In this document: one piece after another, positions 1-5,025 of the stretch
How the letters are laid out: each line of letters starts with the position of its first letter
Position numbering within the stretch: position 1 is the stretch's first letter
Assembly (NCBI GenBank): GCA_017991025.1
Contig: JAGNMT010000330.1
Coordinates: 1 to 5,025, forward strand
Direction: 5' to 3'
Length of the DNA: 5,025 nucleotides
From: Verrucomicrobiales bacterium
Lineage (GTDB): Bacteria > Verrucomicrobiota > Verrucomicrobiia > Verrucomicrobiales > DEV007
Translations under genes and position numbers: made by a program
The notes under the pieces: generated by a model
The model's input: only the letters and a program-made list of their open reading frames with translations
Databases searched by the model: none
Told to the model about the DNA's origin: nothing

Positions 1-99
1 GTGGTGGAGTCTGAACTCTCAGCAGCAGGATTTGAAAAGACGGCGGAAGTCACCGATATCCTGAAAGAAAACTACTTCGTCCGCTTCCGCCGGAAATAG
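1..99 (+). CDS. C-terminal end of a probable SAM-dependent methyltransferase (partial, 5' end outside window)
   Basis: Frame 1 is open from the left edge and ends at TAG (97-99), giving the last 32 residues of a protein. The visible part contains a segment reading AAGF followed by a stretch ending ENYFVRFRRK. The pattern 'AGF ... D.L..NYF..F.+K' is the usual last strand-turn-strand of class I SAM-dependent methyltransferases, where the final beta hairpin closes the Rossmann-like sheet. The SAM-binding motifs would lie upstream of the window, so substrate and reaction cannot be stated. The gene points towards the heme operon (convergent). It is separated from the operon by the transposase remnant, so there is no reason to link it to heme synthesis. 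The family call rests on a short tail and is moderate; that this is the true end of a gene is more certain. Confidence 0.55.
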   Translation: MVESELSAAGFEKTAEVTDILKENYFVRFRRK

Positions 100-235
100 A
101 GAGGCATGCGTCCTACGTCGATGCTGTGTAGGAGAAATCGGCAGCGCGCGCTCACATGGGATGATCCGCCAGTTCCTCATCCTTTCGTTGGTCTGCACCG
201 CTCTCTTATACGAAACCAAAATTAGTTTTAGATAA
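100..235. other. Intergenic stretch, no supported gene
   Basis: I see no convincing coding frame here. A 34-codon plus-strand frame (ATG at 121, TAG at 223-225) has no recognisable composition or ribosome site. A possible hairpin, TCCTAC (111-116) with GTAGGA (128-133) and an 11-nt loop, lies just after the methyltransferase stop. It has no T-tract, so at most it is a weak candidate for that gene's transcript end. Bases from about 205 to 245 are clearly more AT-rich than the rest of the window. Confidence 0.5.
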
Positions 236-246
236 TTATATTTTGG
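216..246. repeat. AT-rich inverted repeat at the 3' edge of the transposase remnant
   Basis: CCAAAAT (216-222) and ATTTTGG (240-246) form a perfect 7-bp inverted repeat around a 17-nt AT-rich centre. A competing pair, AATTA (220-224) with TAATT (233-237), lies inside it. The repeat spans the transposase stop codon (236-238). It could be a weak hairpin at the end of the transposase reading frame, or part of the element's old terminal sequence. No matching terminal inverted repeat was found at the other side of the remnant, so the element boundary cannot be fixed. Confidence 0.25.
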
Positions 247-630
247 ACGAAGCGTTTGCTTCAACGCTCAGCCACGGCCTGCCGACGAGATCGAGGACGC
301 GCCGCAAGTCTTCCCACCAACGGCGGAGGATGGGGTGGAGCGCCTCCCGCAATGCTTCGATGGTCGCAAAAACATGGTTGCCGAGTTCGTCTTTGATCAG
401 GTCCCAGAACTGCTCGCAGGGATTGTACTCCAGATTTTGCGCAAAATCGTGTGCAGCCCGAGTCGGGCCTCATCCATGACCCAAACCTTGGCATGGGTCC
501 CCGGCGCAAGATTCAAGTCCCGCAGCTTCACGGCGAACTCATCCGGGAAGGCCGCTTCATCCTTCTTGAAATGGCTCGGGCGCGACACCAAGAGCGCGCC
601 ACCGAGCTTTTTTGCCCAGTACCAGATCAG
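236..630 (-). pseudogene. IS630-family transposase remnant: N-terminus missing, internal deletion with frameshift
   Basis: Two minus-strand frames give consecutive parts of an IS630-type DDE transposase. The first (630 down to about 430) reads IWYWAKKLGGALLVSRPSHF, then a lysine-rich segment, then VWVMDEARLGLHT and LRKIW. The Asp of DEAR is the usual first catalytic residue. The second (about 430 down to a TAA at 236-238) reads EYNPCEQFWDLIKDELGN, then VFATIEALREALHPILRRWW and a tail ending SSKI. The Glu of NPCE is the usual third catalytic residue. The segment between them in intact relatives, with the second catalytic Asp and the YSP residues (about 90 residues), is absent. The frame changes at about 428-432. 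An in-frame TAA (631-633) lies directly upstream, and no helix-turn-helix N-terminal domain can be read. The remnant cannot encode an active transposase. It sits between two convergent transcription units, where an insertion would do little harm. Confidence 0.85.
433..448. repeat. 16-bp perfect palindrome at the deletion junction
   Basis: GATTTTGCGCAAAATC is identical to its reverse complement. It falls in codons for ILRKI of the transposase remnant and ends one base before the Trp codon after which the reading frame and the family homology jump. It may be chance codon choice in the element, but its place next to the deletion junction is notable. Confidence 0.6.
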
Positions 631-632
631 TT

Positions 633-672
633 AGTCGTCGCACGTTTTGAAAATTCGTTTCTCACGACGACT
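633..672 (-). terminator. Inverted repeat downstream of cobA-hemD, possible transcription end
   Basis: AGTCGTCG (633-640) and CGACGACT (665-672) form an 8-bp perfect stem around a 24-nt loop, starting 25 bases after the cobA-hemD stop. In the minus direction this is the first stem-loop after the operon. It is followed by AACTGATC rather than a run of T, and the loop is long, so it is not a classical intrinsic terminator. It could be a weak or Rho-assisted end, a transcript-stabilising hairpin, or a scar at the broken edge of the IS remnant, since its left arm begins at the remnant's TAA. Confidence 0.25.
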
Positions 673-697
673 CTCATTTCTCGCGAGCCCCATCCCC

Positions 698-2239
698 TCA
701 CTCGTCACCAAAGGCCTTTTCTTTCGCCAGCTTCATCACCGCCGCAACGAGGCCGGGAATATCGTGAGTTTTCGCTTCGAGATCCGCCTCATATCCATTC
801 TCGACGAGAGCTTCGGAAGTGACCGGGCCGATACTCGCAATCGCCGTTTCATCGGGAATCGTAAGACCGAGATCCAGGAAACATTCCACGGTCGAGGCAC
901 TCGTGAAGGTGATGATGTCAGCCCCTTCCTCCTTGAAGCGTTTCACCGCGCCGGTCGGATCCTCCGTTTCCGTTACGGTCTGATAGGCGATCGCTTCATC
1001 AAGAATAGCCCCTGCAGCACTGAGCTTCGATGAAATGACATCCCGCGCCCCTTTCGCCCGAACCCAGAGCATCGTCGAGTTTTCAATTGAGCCGACTTCT
1101 TTTACGAATGCCTCGGCAAGAGCTTCCGCGACATGCTTTTGCGGCATCAGATCGGTGCCAATGTGGTAATCCTTCAACTTTGCAGCGGTTCCCGGTCCAA
1201 CTGCCGCGATGCGGGCACCACCGAGTTCCCGGGCGTCGGAACGGATCATATAAAACGCGTTAAAGAAAAACTCGACCGCATTCGGACTCGTGAAGATGAG
1301 CCAGTCGTAGGTGTGGGCATCGACGACGAGGCGGGCGAACTCTTTCGCTTCTTCCCCCTGCGACGGCTCGATCCGGATCGTCGGCATTTCCAGCACATCG
1401 GCCCCGAGTTCGCGCAAGCTTCGGCTCAGCTCGCTGGCCTGGTTTCGGGTCCGCGTCACCACGACCCGCTTGCCGCGCAATGGGCGGTTCTCGAACCAGT
1501 TCAGTTTCTTCCGGCAATTCACGACCGTTCCAAAAACGGCGACGGCCGGTGCCTTGAAGTCCTCCTTTTCGGCGACCTTTGCAATCGTCTCAAGCGTGCC
1601 GGTGATGGTCCGGTGCTGTCCAGTTGTGGCCCAGCGCACGAGCGCCACGGGCATCTTCGGATCTCCGCCTTCTTTGATGATCTCAGCGGTAATGACGGGA
1701 AGTCGTTCCACCCCCATCAACATTACCTTCGTGCCCGGCGCTTTTGCGATCTGGGCGTAATCCATTGACGACTCTTCCTTCGTCGGGTCTTCGTGTCCGG
1801 TGAAAATGGTGAGCTGGGAGCAATGATCCCGATGCGTCACCGGGATGCCCGCGTAGGCCGGGCCCGCAATCGAGGAACTAATCCCGGGGACAAACTCGAA
1901 GCGAATTCCCGCATCATGGAGTTCCTCCGCCTCCTCTCCGCCGCGCCCGAAAATGAGCGGATCACCGCCCTTGAGACGGGTCACGATTTTTCCCTCTTTC
2001 GCCTTGTCGATGAGAAGCTGATTGATCCCGCCCTGGGGAATGGCGTGATCTTTGGATTTTTTACCGGCGTAGATCTTTTCGGCTCCGGGCTTCGCCCATT
2101 GCAGAAATTCGGCGTTCGAGAGGTAATCGTAGACGATCACGTCGGCCAGCTCAATGCACTCTTTGCCGCGCAGTGTCATCAGCCCCGGATCTCCCGGTCC
2201 CGCCCCGACCAGATAACAGACTCCTGTTTTTTTGCTCAT
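698..2239 (-). CDS. cobA-hemD: Fused uroporphyrinogen-III C-methyltransferase / uroporphyrinogen-III synthase (CobA-HemD)
   Basis: This 513-residue cytoplasmic protein has two domains. Residues about 5-250 are a SAM-dependent uroporphyrinogen-III methyltransferase (SUMT). Visible motifs are VGAGPGDPGLMTLRG (11-25), YDYLSN (37-42), RLKGGDPLIFGRGGEE (88-103), VPGISS (117-122), GIPVTHR (131-137) and TGQHRTITGTL (206-216). It methylates uroporphyrinogen III at C2 and C7 to give precorrin-2, the entry to siroheme and cobalamin. Residues about 253-505 are HemD, starting at PLRGKRVVVTR and including WLIFTSPNAVEFF (313-325) and SIGPVTSEAL (469-478). HemD closes hydroxymethylbilane to uroporphyrinogen III with inversion of ring D. 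Both halves look complete. The CysG-type dehydrogenase/ferrochelatase domain is absent, so siroheme completion needs another gene. The ATG start (2237-2239) lies one base after the hemC stop, so translation is probably coupled. The gene ends with TGA (698-700) and is the last of the operon in this window. Such fusions are known in several bacterial phyla. Confidence 0.97.
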   Translation of the reverse strand: MSKKTGVCYLVGAGPGDPGLMTLRGKECIELADVIVYDYLSNAEFLQWAKPGAEKIYAGKKSKDHAIPQGGINQLLIDKAKEGKIVTRLKGGDPLIFGRGGEEAEELHDAGIRFEFVPGISSSIAGPAYAGIPVTHRDHCSQLTIFTGHEDPTKEESSMDYAQIAKAPGTKVMLMGVERLPVITAEIIKEGGDPKMPVALVRWATTGQHRTITGTLETIAKVAEKEDFKAPAVAVFGTVVNCRKKLNWFENRPLRGKRVVVTRTRNQASELSRSLRELGADVLEMPTIRIEPSQGEEAKEFARLVVDAHTYDWLIFTSPNAVEFFFNAFYMIRSDARELGGARIAAVGPGTAAKLKDYHIGTDLMPQKHVAEALAEAFVKEVGSIENSTMLWVRAKGARDVISSKLSAAGAILDEAIAYQTVTETEDPTGAVKRFKEEGADIITFTSASTVECFLDLGLTIPDETAIASIGPVTSEALVENGYEADLEAKTHDIPGLVAAVMKLAKEKAFGDE

Positions 2240-2243
2240 GTCA
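2237..2243 (-). other. hemC stop / cobA-hemD start junction (TGA-C-ATG)
   Basis: On the minus strand the hemC stop TGA (2243-2241) is followed by one base and then the cobA-hemD ATG (2239-2237). The sequence before the ATG is A-rich (AAAGAACGAAAGAA, about 20 bases upstream) but has no AGGAGG-like site. Reinitiation by ribosomes finishing hemC is the likely way the fusion gene is translated. Confidence 0.7.
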
Positions 2244-3209
2244 GGATATTCTTTCGTTCTTTAAATTCATCAACTGCAGGGCGAGGGACTCCGGTGACGC
2301 CGCCTCACCCCGCACTTCCGCGACAAAGGGTTCAGCAAGCGGCGTGCCTTCATCAAACACTCGCACCGCCATCGCGAGCGAGGCGCCGTCGTCTTCAAAC
2401 CAGGTGTGGGCTCCTACCGGCGTCTGGCACCCGGCCTTGAGTAGTCCCAGAAAAGCGCGCTCGGCGGTGACACGGCAGAAGGTCGGGGCGTCGTTGATCT
2501 TCGCAAGGGCCTCGCGGGCCGCGTGGTTGTCTTTTAGAATTTCCATGCCGACAGCGCCCTGCCCGGCGGCAGGGAGGAAAATCCTCGTATCGAGCTCTCG
2601 GGCAAAAACGGTCGTTCCTTCAAAGTCAAAACTGCCATTCCCCGGCGTGTAAATCCCTAATCGCTCGATCCCGGCACGCGCGAGAAGTATGGCGTCCCAT
2701 TCCTGGCTCTCAATCAATTTCCGGATCCGTGTGGGCACATTGCCCCGAATGTCCACGACCGAGACGCCCGGGCAGAGCCACTGGAGCTGACGCGCCCGGC
2801 GAACGGCGCTGGTCGCGATGACCTTGCCATCCAGGAGGGTCAGGTCATCGCCGAGACCCTCTTGAGTCGTGAGAAAAACATCGGCGATATCCGCCCTCGG
2901 CAGGGTCGCGCAGATTTCAAATTCCGGTCCGAGTTCGGTCGGCACATCTTTCAAACTGTGCACGGCAAAGTCGATCTCACGCTTCAGGAGCGCCTCTTCG
3001 AGTTCTTTCGTGAAGATGCCTTTATCCACAACCGGATTCTCCCCTTGACTGAACTCGCTGAGCTTCAGGTCCGGGCGTTTGTCTCCGATGGTGCGGATCA
3101 CCTCGATGCGGCAGTCGACGCCGACTGCCGCGAGTGCGGCGCGTGTCATACTCGCCTGGGCGAGCGCGAGTTCGCTCCCCCTTGTGCCTAGGATCAAAAG
3201 TTGGCTCAT
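2241..3209 (-). CDS. hemC: Hydroxymethylbilane synthase (porphobilinogen deaminase)
   Basis: This 322-residue cytoplasmic enzyme joins four porphobilinogen units into hydroxymethylbilane, using a covalently bound dipyrromethane cofactor. The family motifs appear in order: GTRGSELALAQA (8-19), KGIFTKELEEALL (63-75), DFAVHSLKDVPTE (80-92) with the catalytic Asp at 88, SAVRRARQLQ (134-143), DIRGNVPTRIRKL (153-165), LPAAGQGAVGME (212-223) and AERAFLGLLKAGCQTPVGAH (249-268). Cys261 is the expected attachment point for the dipyrromethane. Length is close to the usual 300-320 residues. The ATG start (3207-3209) overlaps the hemA stop by four bases (ATGA), and the N-terminus aligns with the family, so the start is secure although no Shine-Dalgarno site precedes it. 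The product goes to the HemD domain of the next gene. The stop is TGA (2241-2243). Nothing in the sequence suggests damage. Confidence 0.97.
   Translation of the reverse strand: MSQLLILGTRGSELALAQASMTRAALAAVGVDCRIEVIRTIGDKRPDLKLSEFSQGENPVVDKGIFTKELEEALLKREIDFAVHSLKDVPTELGPEFEICATLPRADIADVFLTTQEGLGDDLTLLDGKVIATSAVRRARQLQWLCPGVSVVDIRGNVPTRIRKLIESQEWDAILLARAGIERLGIYTPGNGSFDFEGTTVFARELDTRIFLPAAGQGAVGMEILKDNHAAREALAKINDAPTFCRVTAERAFLGLLKAGCQTPVGAHTWFEDDGASLAMAVRVFDEGTPLAEPFVAEVRGEAASPESLALQLMNLKNERIS
3206..3209 (-). other. hemA stop / hemC start overlap (ATGA)
   Basis: The hemC ATG (3209-3207) and the hemA TGA (3208-3206) share bases, the classic arrangement for coupled translation by termination and reinitiation. 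The 20 bases before the ATG (CCGCCCTCTTACGAATCC region) contain no Shine-Dalgarno-like purine block. Confidence 0.75.
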
Positions 3210-4294
3210 GGATTCGTAAGAGGGCGGCTCGACGGTTCCGGCTGATTTCGTTCCGATGCGCCACCACTTCGTCCTTCAGGCAATCCCGCGAGAGCTTCAA
3301 TTCCTTTTTCCTTCAAAAACTCTTCAATGACCCCCCGGCATACGGCGATCTGTTTCTCACGACGGGTTTTGCCTTCGCTCGCAATCTGCTGGAGCTGATC
3401 GATGTTGTACAGATATACATTGTCGATCGTGTTCACCTCATCTTCAATATCCCGGGGCACCGCGATATCGATGAGGAAAAGCGAATGCCCGCGACGGCCG
3501 GCCATGACTCGATTGATCATCTCATGCTTCACTACGGCATGAGGTGCCGATGTCGAGGAGACGATGATATCGACCTCATCAAGGCAGCTTTCCCAGTCAT
3601 CGAAACGCACCGCTCTCCCCTTCAATTCAGCGGCAAGTTCCTCGGCTTTGTCGAAACTACGATTCGAAACGATGATGCTCTTCGCCCCGCGCGAGAGCAG
3701 GCTCTGCGCCGTCGTGCGGCTCATCTCACCGGCCCCGATGATCATGACCCGGCAGCCGTCGAGTTGCCCGAAAATTTTCTCCGCGAGATCCACCGCCGCC
3801 GATCCGACCGAGGTCGAACCCTGTTGAATACGAGTGCTTGTTCGAACCAGCTTGCCGACGGTGAAAGACTGCTGAAAGAGTTTGTTCATCTTTCTCGCCG
3901 TCGTCCCGGCCGACAGGGCCGTCGCGTAGGCACTCTTCACCTGCCCGAAAATCTCTGTCTCGCCCAGAACCATGGAATCGAGTCCGCTCGTGACTTCGAA
4001 AAGGTGCTGTGCTGCCGCCTCCGCCTCGTGCCGATAGAACTCCACTTCCCCCGGAGCCACCGAAAAATGTCCTTCCAGATAATCAACGAGTTTATCAAGC
4101 GCGGCGGCGGGATCAGGGGAACCGCCATAGATTTCTACGCGATTGCAGGTCGAAAGGACGACCGCCTCGGAGATATTGCCGATGCCGCAGATTTCCGTGA
4201 GATGATGAGGAACCGCCTTCTCGGCAAAAGCGAGCCGCTCCCGGATTTCAACCGGGGCAGTCTTATGATTCACTCCAAGGCAAAAGATGGACAC
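3206..4294 (-). CDS. hemA: Glutamyl-tRNA reductase, short C-terminus
   Basis: This 362-residue protein is the first committed enzyme of C5-pathway tetrapyrrole synthesis. It reduces glutamyl-tRNA(Glu) with NADPH to glutamate-1-semialdehyde. Its motifs are GVNHKTAPVEIRERLAF (7-23), LSTCNRVEIYG (47-57) with the catalytic Cys at 50, SGLDSMVLGETEIFGQVKSA (103-122), QGSTSVGSAAVDLA (158-171), the NADPH-binding IIGAGEM (185-191) with SNRS (210-213), and FLIDIAVPRDIE followed by NVYLYNIDQL. The start is GTG (4292-4294): the conserved GVNHKT block begins six residues later and no other start fits. No Shine-Dalgarno site precedes it (the upstream bases read TTCCCCTAACG). After YLYNIDQL only about 60 residues remain. 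They end in a polar Gly/Ser/Pro tail (about 335-362) instead of the full roughly 100-residue dimerisation domain. The active-site and NADPH domains look intact, so it is probably functional. It lies 25 nt after the ccsA/hemX-like gene and overlaps hemC by 4 bp. Confidence 0.97.
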   Translation of the reverse strand: MSIFCLGVNHKTAPVEIRERLAFAEKAVPHHLTEICGIGNISEAVVLSTCNRVEIYGGSPDPAAALDKLVDYLEGHFSVAPGEVEFYRHEAEAAAQHLFEVTSGLDSMVLGETEIFGQVKSAYATALSAGTTARKMNKLFQQSFTVGKLVRTSTRIQQGSTSVGSAAVDLAEKIFGQLDGCRVMIIGAGEMSRTTAQSLLSRGAKSIIVSNRSFDKAEELAAELKGRAVRFDDWESCLDEVDIIVSSTSAPHAVVKHEMINRVMAGRRGHSLFLIDIAVPRDIEDEVNTIDNVYLYNIDQLQQIASEGKTRREKQIAVCRGVIEEFLKEKGIEALAGLPEGRSGGASERNQPEPSSRPLTNP

Positions 4295-4319
4295 CGTTAG
4301 GGGAATTTGAAGTTAAAAA
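4295..4319 (-). promoter_or_regulatory. 25-nt spacer before hemA without a Shine-Dalgarno site
   Basis: Between the ccsA/hemX-like stop (4320-4322) and the hemA GTG (4292-4294) the minus strand reads as a T/A-rich start, then CAAATTCCCCTAACG. There is no purine-rich ribosome-binding block and no visible promoter or hairpin. hemA therefore appears to be read on the transcript coming from upstream and to start without a classical ribosome site. Confidence 0.4.
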
Positions 4320-4889
4320 TCAAAGGAACGAAAGCGTCAACAAGGCAAACGCGAAGGCCACGATGGAAGAGAGGGAGAGCTGTTTCGGGGGAAGTCTTTT
4401 GGCCGAATGAATCGACAGGAGCAGCACATAGACCAGCCAGACCGCACCGGAGATGACCAGATGACTCACCGAGGGAACCACTTTCATAAAAAAAGCGGCG
4501 ACGATACCGATAGTCAGGAGCACTGACCCGATCACGAGCAGACGCACCAGAGCATCCGCGAGATAACGAATCGGAGGCATCGAATAAAAAAGCCGCCCGG
4601 GGTGGTGGCTCTTGAGTTGCCTGTCCTGAAAAAAGTACATAACCCCGGCCACACCGGCCAGCCCGTATGCCCCGTAGGCGAGGAGTGACATGGCGGCATG
4701 AAGTTCGAGCCAGGGATCCAACGAAACCGGGGGACGCGGCCCCGGGTCAGCGAAATGCAGATAGACTATCGCAATCAGCTGGAAGAGAAAGACCATCGGC
4801 ATGGAAAAGACTCCGAGCAGTGACAGCCGGAACGCTTTCCCCAGCGCCAGATACATGATTACGATGCTCCAGCTCACGAAGACCAGCAC
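4320..4889 (-). CDS. CcsA/HemX-type cytochrome c assembly membrane protein, open C-terminal part
   Basis: This is the open part of a multi-pass membrane protein of the cytochrome c assembly family (CcsA/CcmC/HemX-like), shown here from an in-frame GTG at 4889 (189 residues). The stretches VLVFVSWSIVIMYLALG, LLGVFSMPMVFLFQLIAIVY, LLAYGAYGLAGVAGVMYFF, LLVIGSVLLTIGIVAAFF, LVISGAVWLVYVLLLSI and SSIVAFAFALLTLSFL are six likely membrane helices. The segment W60-LELHAAMSLLAYG has the family His (64) followed by the Tyr-Gly helix, and YFFQDRQLK follows as in relatives. The tryptophan-rich WWD/WDPK heme-binding loop of true CcsA is not seen; the matching region reads VVPSVSHLV. That brings it closer to HemX/YpjD-type proteins, which sit beside hemA in other bacteria (for example hemA-hemX in Bacillus). 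Conserved sequence continues in the same frame upstream of the GTG (RGELHGRCPITNG), so this GTG is probably not the native start. The stop is TGA (4320-4322). Function is probably in heme handling or GluTR control. Confidence 0.75.
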   Translation of the reverse strand: MLVFVSWSIVIMYLALGKAFRLSLLGVFSMPMVFLFQLIAIVYLHFADPGPRPPVSLDPWLELHAAMSLLAYGAYGLAGVAGVMYFFQDRQLKSHHPGRLFYSMPPIRYLADALVRLLVIGSVLLTIGIVAAFFMKVVPSVSHLVISGAVWLVYVLLLSIHSAKRLPPKQLSLSSIVAFAFALLTLSFL

Positions 4890-5024
4890 CTCGGCTCCGT
4901 TGGTGATCGGGCAGCGTCCGTGCAGTTCCCCGCGCTCCTGCAGGAAGAGGCATTAAAAGATCAGCCCTACCACTGCAATCGGAATATTGAGCCCCTGCCG
5001 CCCCGGCCCTTCGGAACGCAAGGA
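4890..5024 (-). pseudogene. 5' part of the same CcsA/HemX-like gene, with an in-frame TAA (gene continues past the window)
   Basis: Read in the frame of the downstream membrane protein, 5024 to 4956 gives GPGRQGLNIPIAVVGLIF, the start of a hydrophobic helix. Then comes TAA (4955-4953), and after it CLFLQERGELHGRCPITN leads directly into the open part. Family members typically have one helix here followed by an 'RG..xGxCP(I/L)TN' loop, so both sides look like one original protein. From memory of such proteins a Gln is usual at about the stop position, and CAA to TAA is a single change. The gene is therefore either broken by a nonsense mutation, affected by a sequencing error, or translated from an internal start. 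An ATG overlaps the stop (TAATG, 4953-4951) but opens a different frame with unrelated residues. The true start lies outside the window. Confidence 0.6.
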
Positions 5025-5025
5025 C

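Noticed and set aside
19..264. 81-codon minus-strand open frame at the left edge
   Set aside because: It runs antisense to the methyltransferase tail and through the AT-rich gap, and has no recognisable motif or ribosome site.
430..442. 13-bp direct-repeat (microhomology) explanation for the transposase deletion
   Set aside because: Reading the 13 bases in the second frame gives AQNL before EYNPCE, but relatives normally have S-P there. True right-side homology begins only at the Glu codon, so long microhomology is not supported.
1133..2440. Plus-strand open frames of 150-215 codons opposite cobA-hemD and hemC
   Set aside because: They lie opposite well-conserved CobA, HemD and HemC motifs and have the biased composition of antisense frames in GC-rich genes.
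3134..4300. Long plus-strand open frame (388 codons) opposite hemA
   Set aside because: It is the antisense shadow of hemA. Its residues (rich in Arg, Pro, His) match no family, while the minus strand encodes an unmistakable GluTR.
4747..4953. ORF starting at the ATG of TAATG after the in-frame stop in the ccsA/hemX-like gene
   Set aside because: It is in another frame and its residues do not resemble the family, whereas the frame continuing across the TAA gives RGELHGRCPITN and the membrane helices.
4953..4955. Stop codon reassignment (TAA read as Gln)
   Set aside because: One TAA in one gene is not enough. The transposase C-terminus also ends at a TAA (236-238) in the expected place. A nonsense mutation or sequence error is simpler.
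1..5025. tRNA genes, CRISPR array, riboswitch or defence system
   Set aside because: No cloverleaf, regularly spaced repeats or riboswitch-like conserved blocks were seen. All larger frames belong to heme synthesis or the IS remnant.

Overview
The window carries the end of a tetrapyrrole (heme/siroheme) biosynthesis operon on the minus strand. In transcription order it reads: a CcsA/HemX-type membrane protein cut by the right edge (4320-5024), hemA (glutamyl-tRNA reductase, 3206-4294), hemC (hydroxymethylbilane synthase, 2241-3209) and a cobA-hemD fusion (uroporphyrinogen-III C-methyltransferase plus uroporphyrinogen-III synthase, 698-2239). The genes are tightly packed: 25 nt between ccsA/hemX and hemA, a 4-bp ATGA overlap between hemA and hemC, and one base between the hemC stop and the cobA-hemD ATG. 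Together they take glutamyl-tRNA(Glu) to glutamate-1-semialdehyde (HemA), porphobilinogen to hydroxymethylbilane (HemC), then to uroporphyrinogen III (HemD domain), and on to precorrin-2 for siroheme or cobalamin (CobA domain). HemL and HemB, needed between HemA and HemC, are not in the window. The operon promoter lies beyond the right edge.

The left part (1-697) has no intact gene. It holds the last 32 codons of a plus-strand gene, probably a SAM-dependent methyltransferase (1-99), that runs towards the heme operon. Next come about 136 bases with nothing coding that I trust, including an AT-rich patch. After that is a decayed IS630-family transposase on the minus strand (236-630) that has lost its N-terminus and about 90 residues from its catalytic centre. 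A short intergenic piece with an 8-bp inverted repeat lies between the remnant and the end of cobA-hemD.

The organism is a bacterium of moderate-to-high GC that uses the C5 (glutamyl-tRNA) route. The gene order (ccsA/hemX-like, hemA, hemC, cobA-hemD), a short GluTR, weak or absent Shine-Dalgarno sequences and the style of the proteins suggest the PVC group, perhaps Verrucomicrobiota. This is an impression from protein character, not a search result.

I found no new biological system. The best points for a second look are an in-frame TAA in the first membrane segment of the ccsA/hemX gene, the short C-terminal region of HemA, the palindrome beside the deletion junction in the transposase remnant, and the lack of Shine-Dalgarno sequences in the operon.
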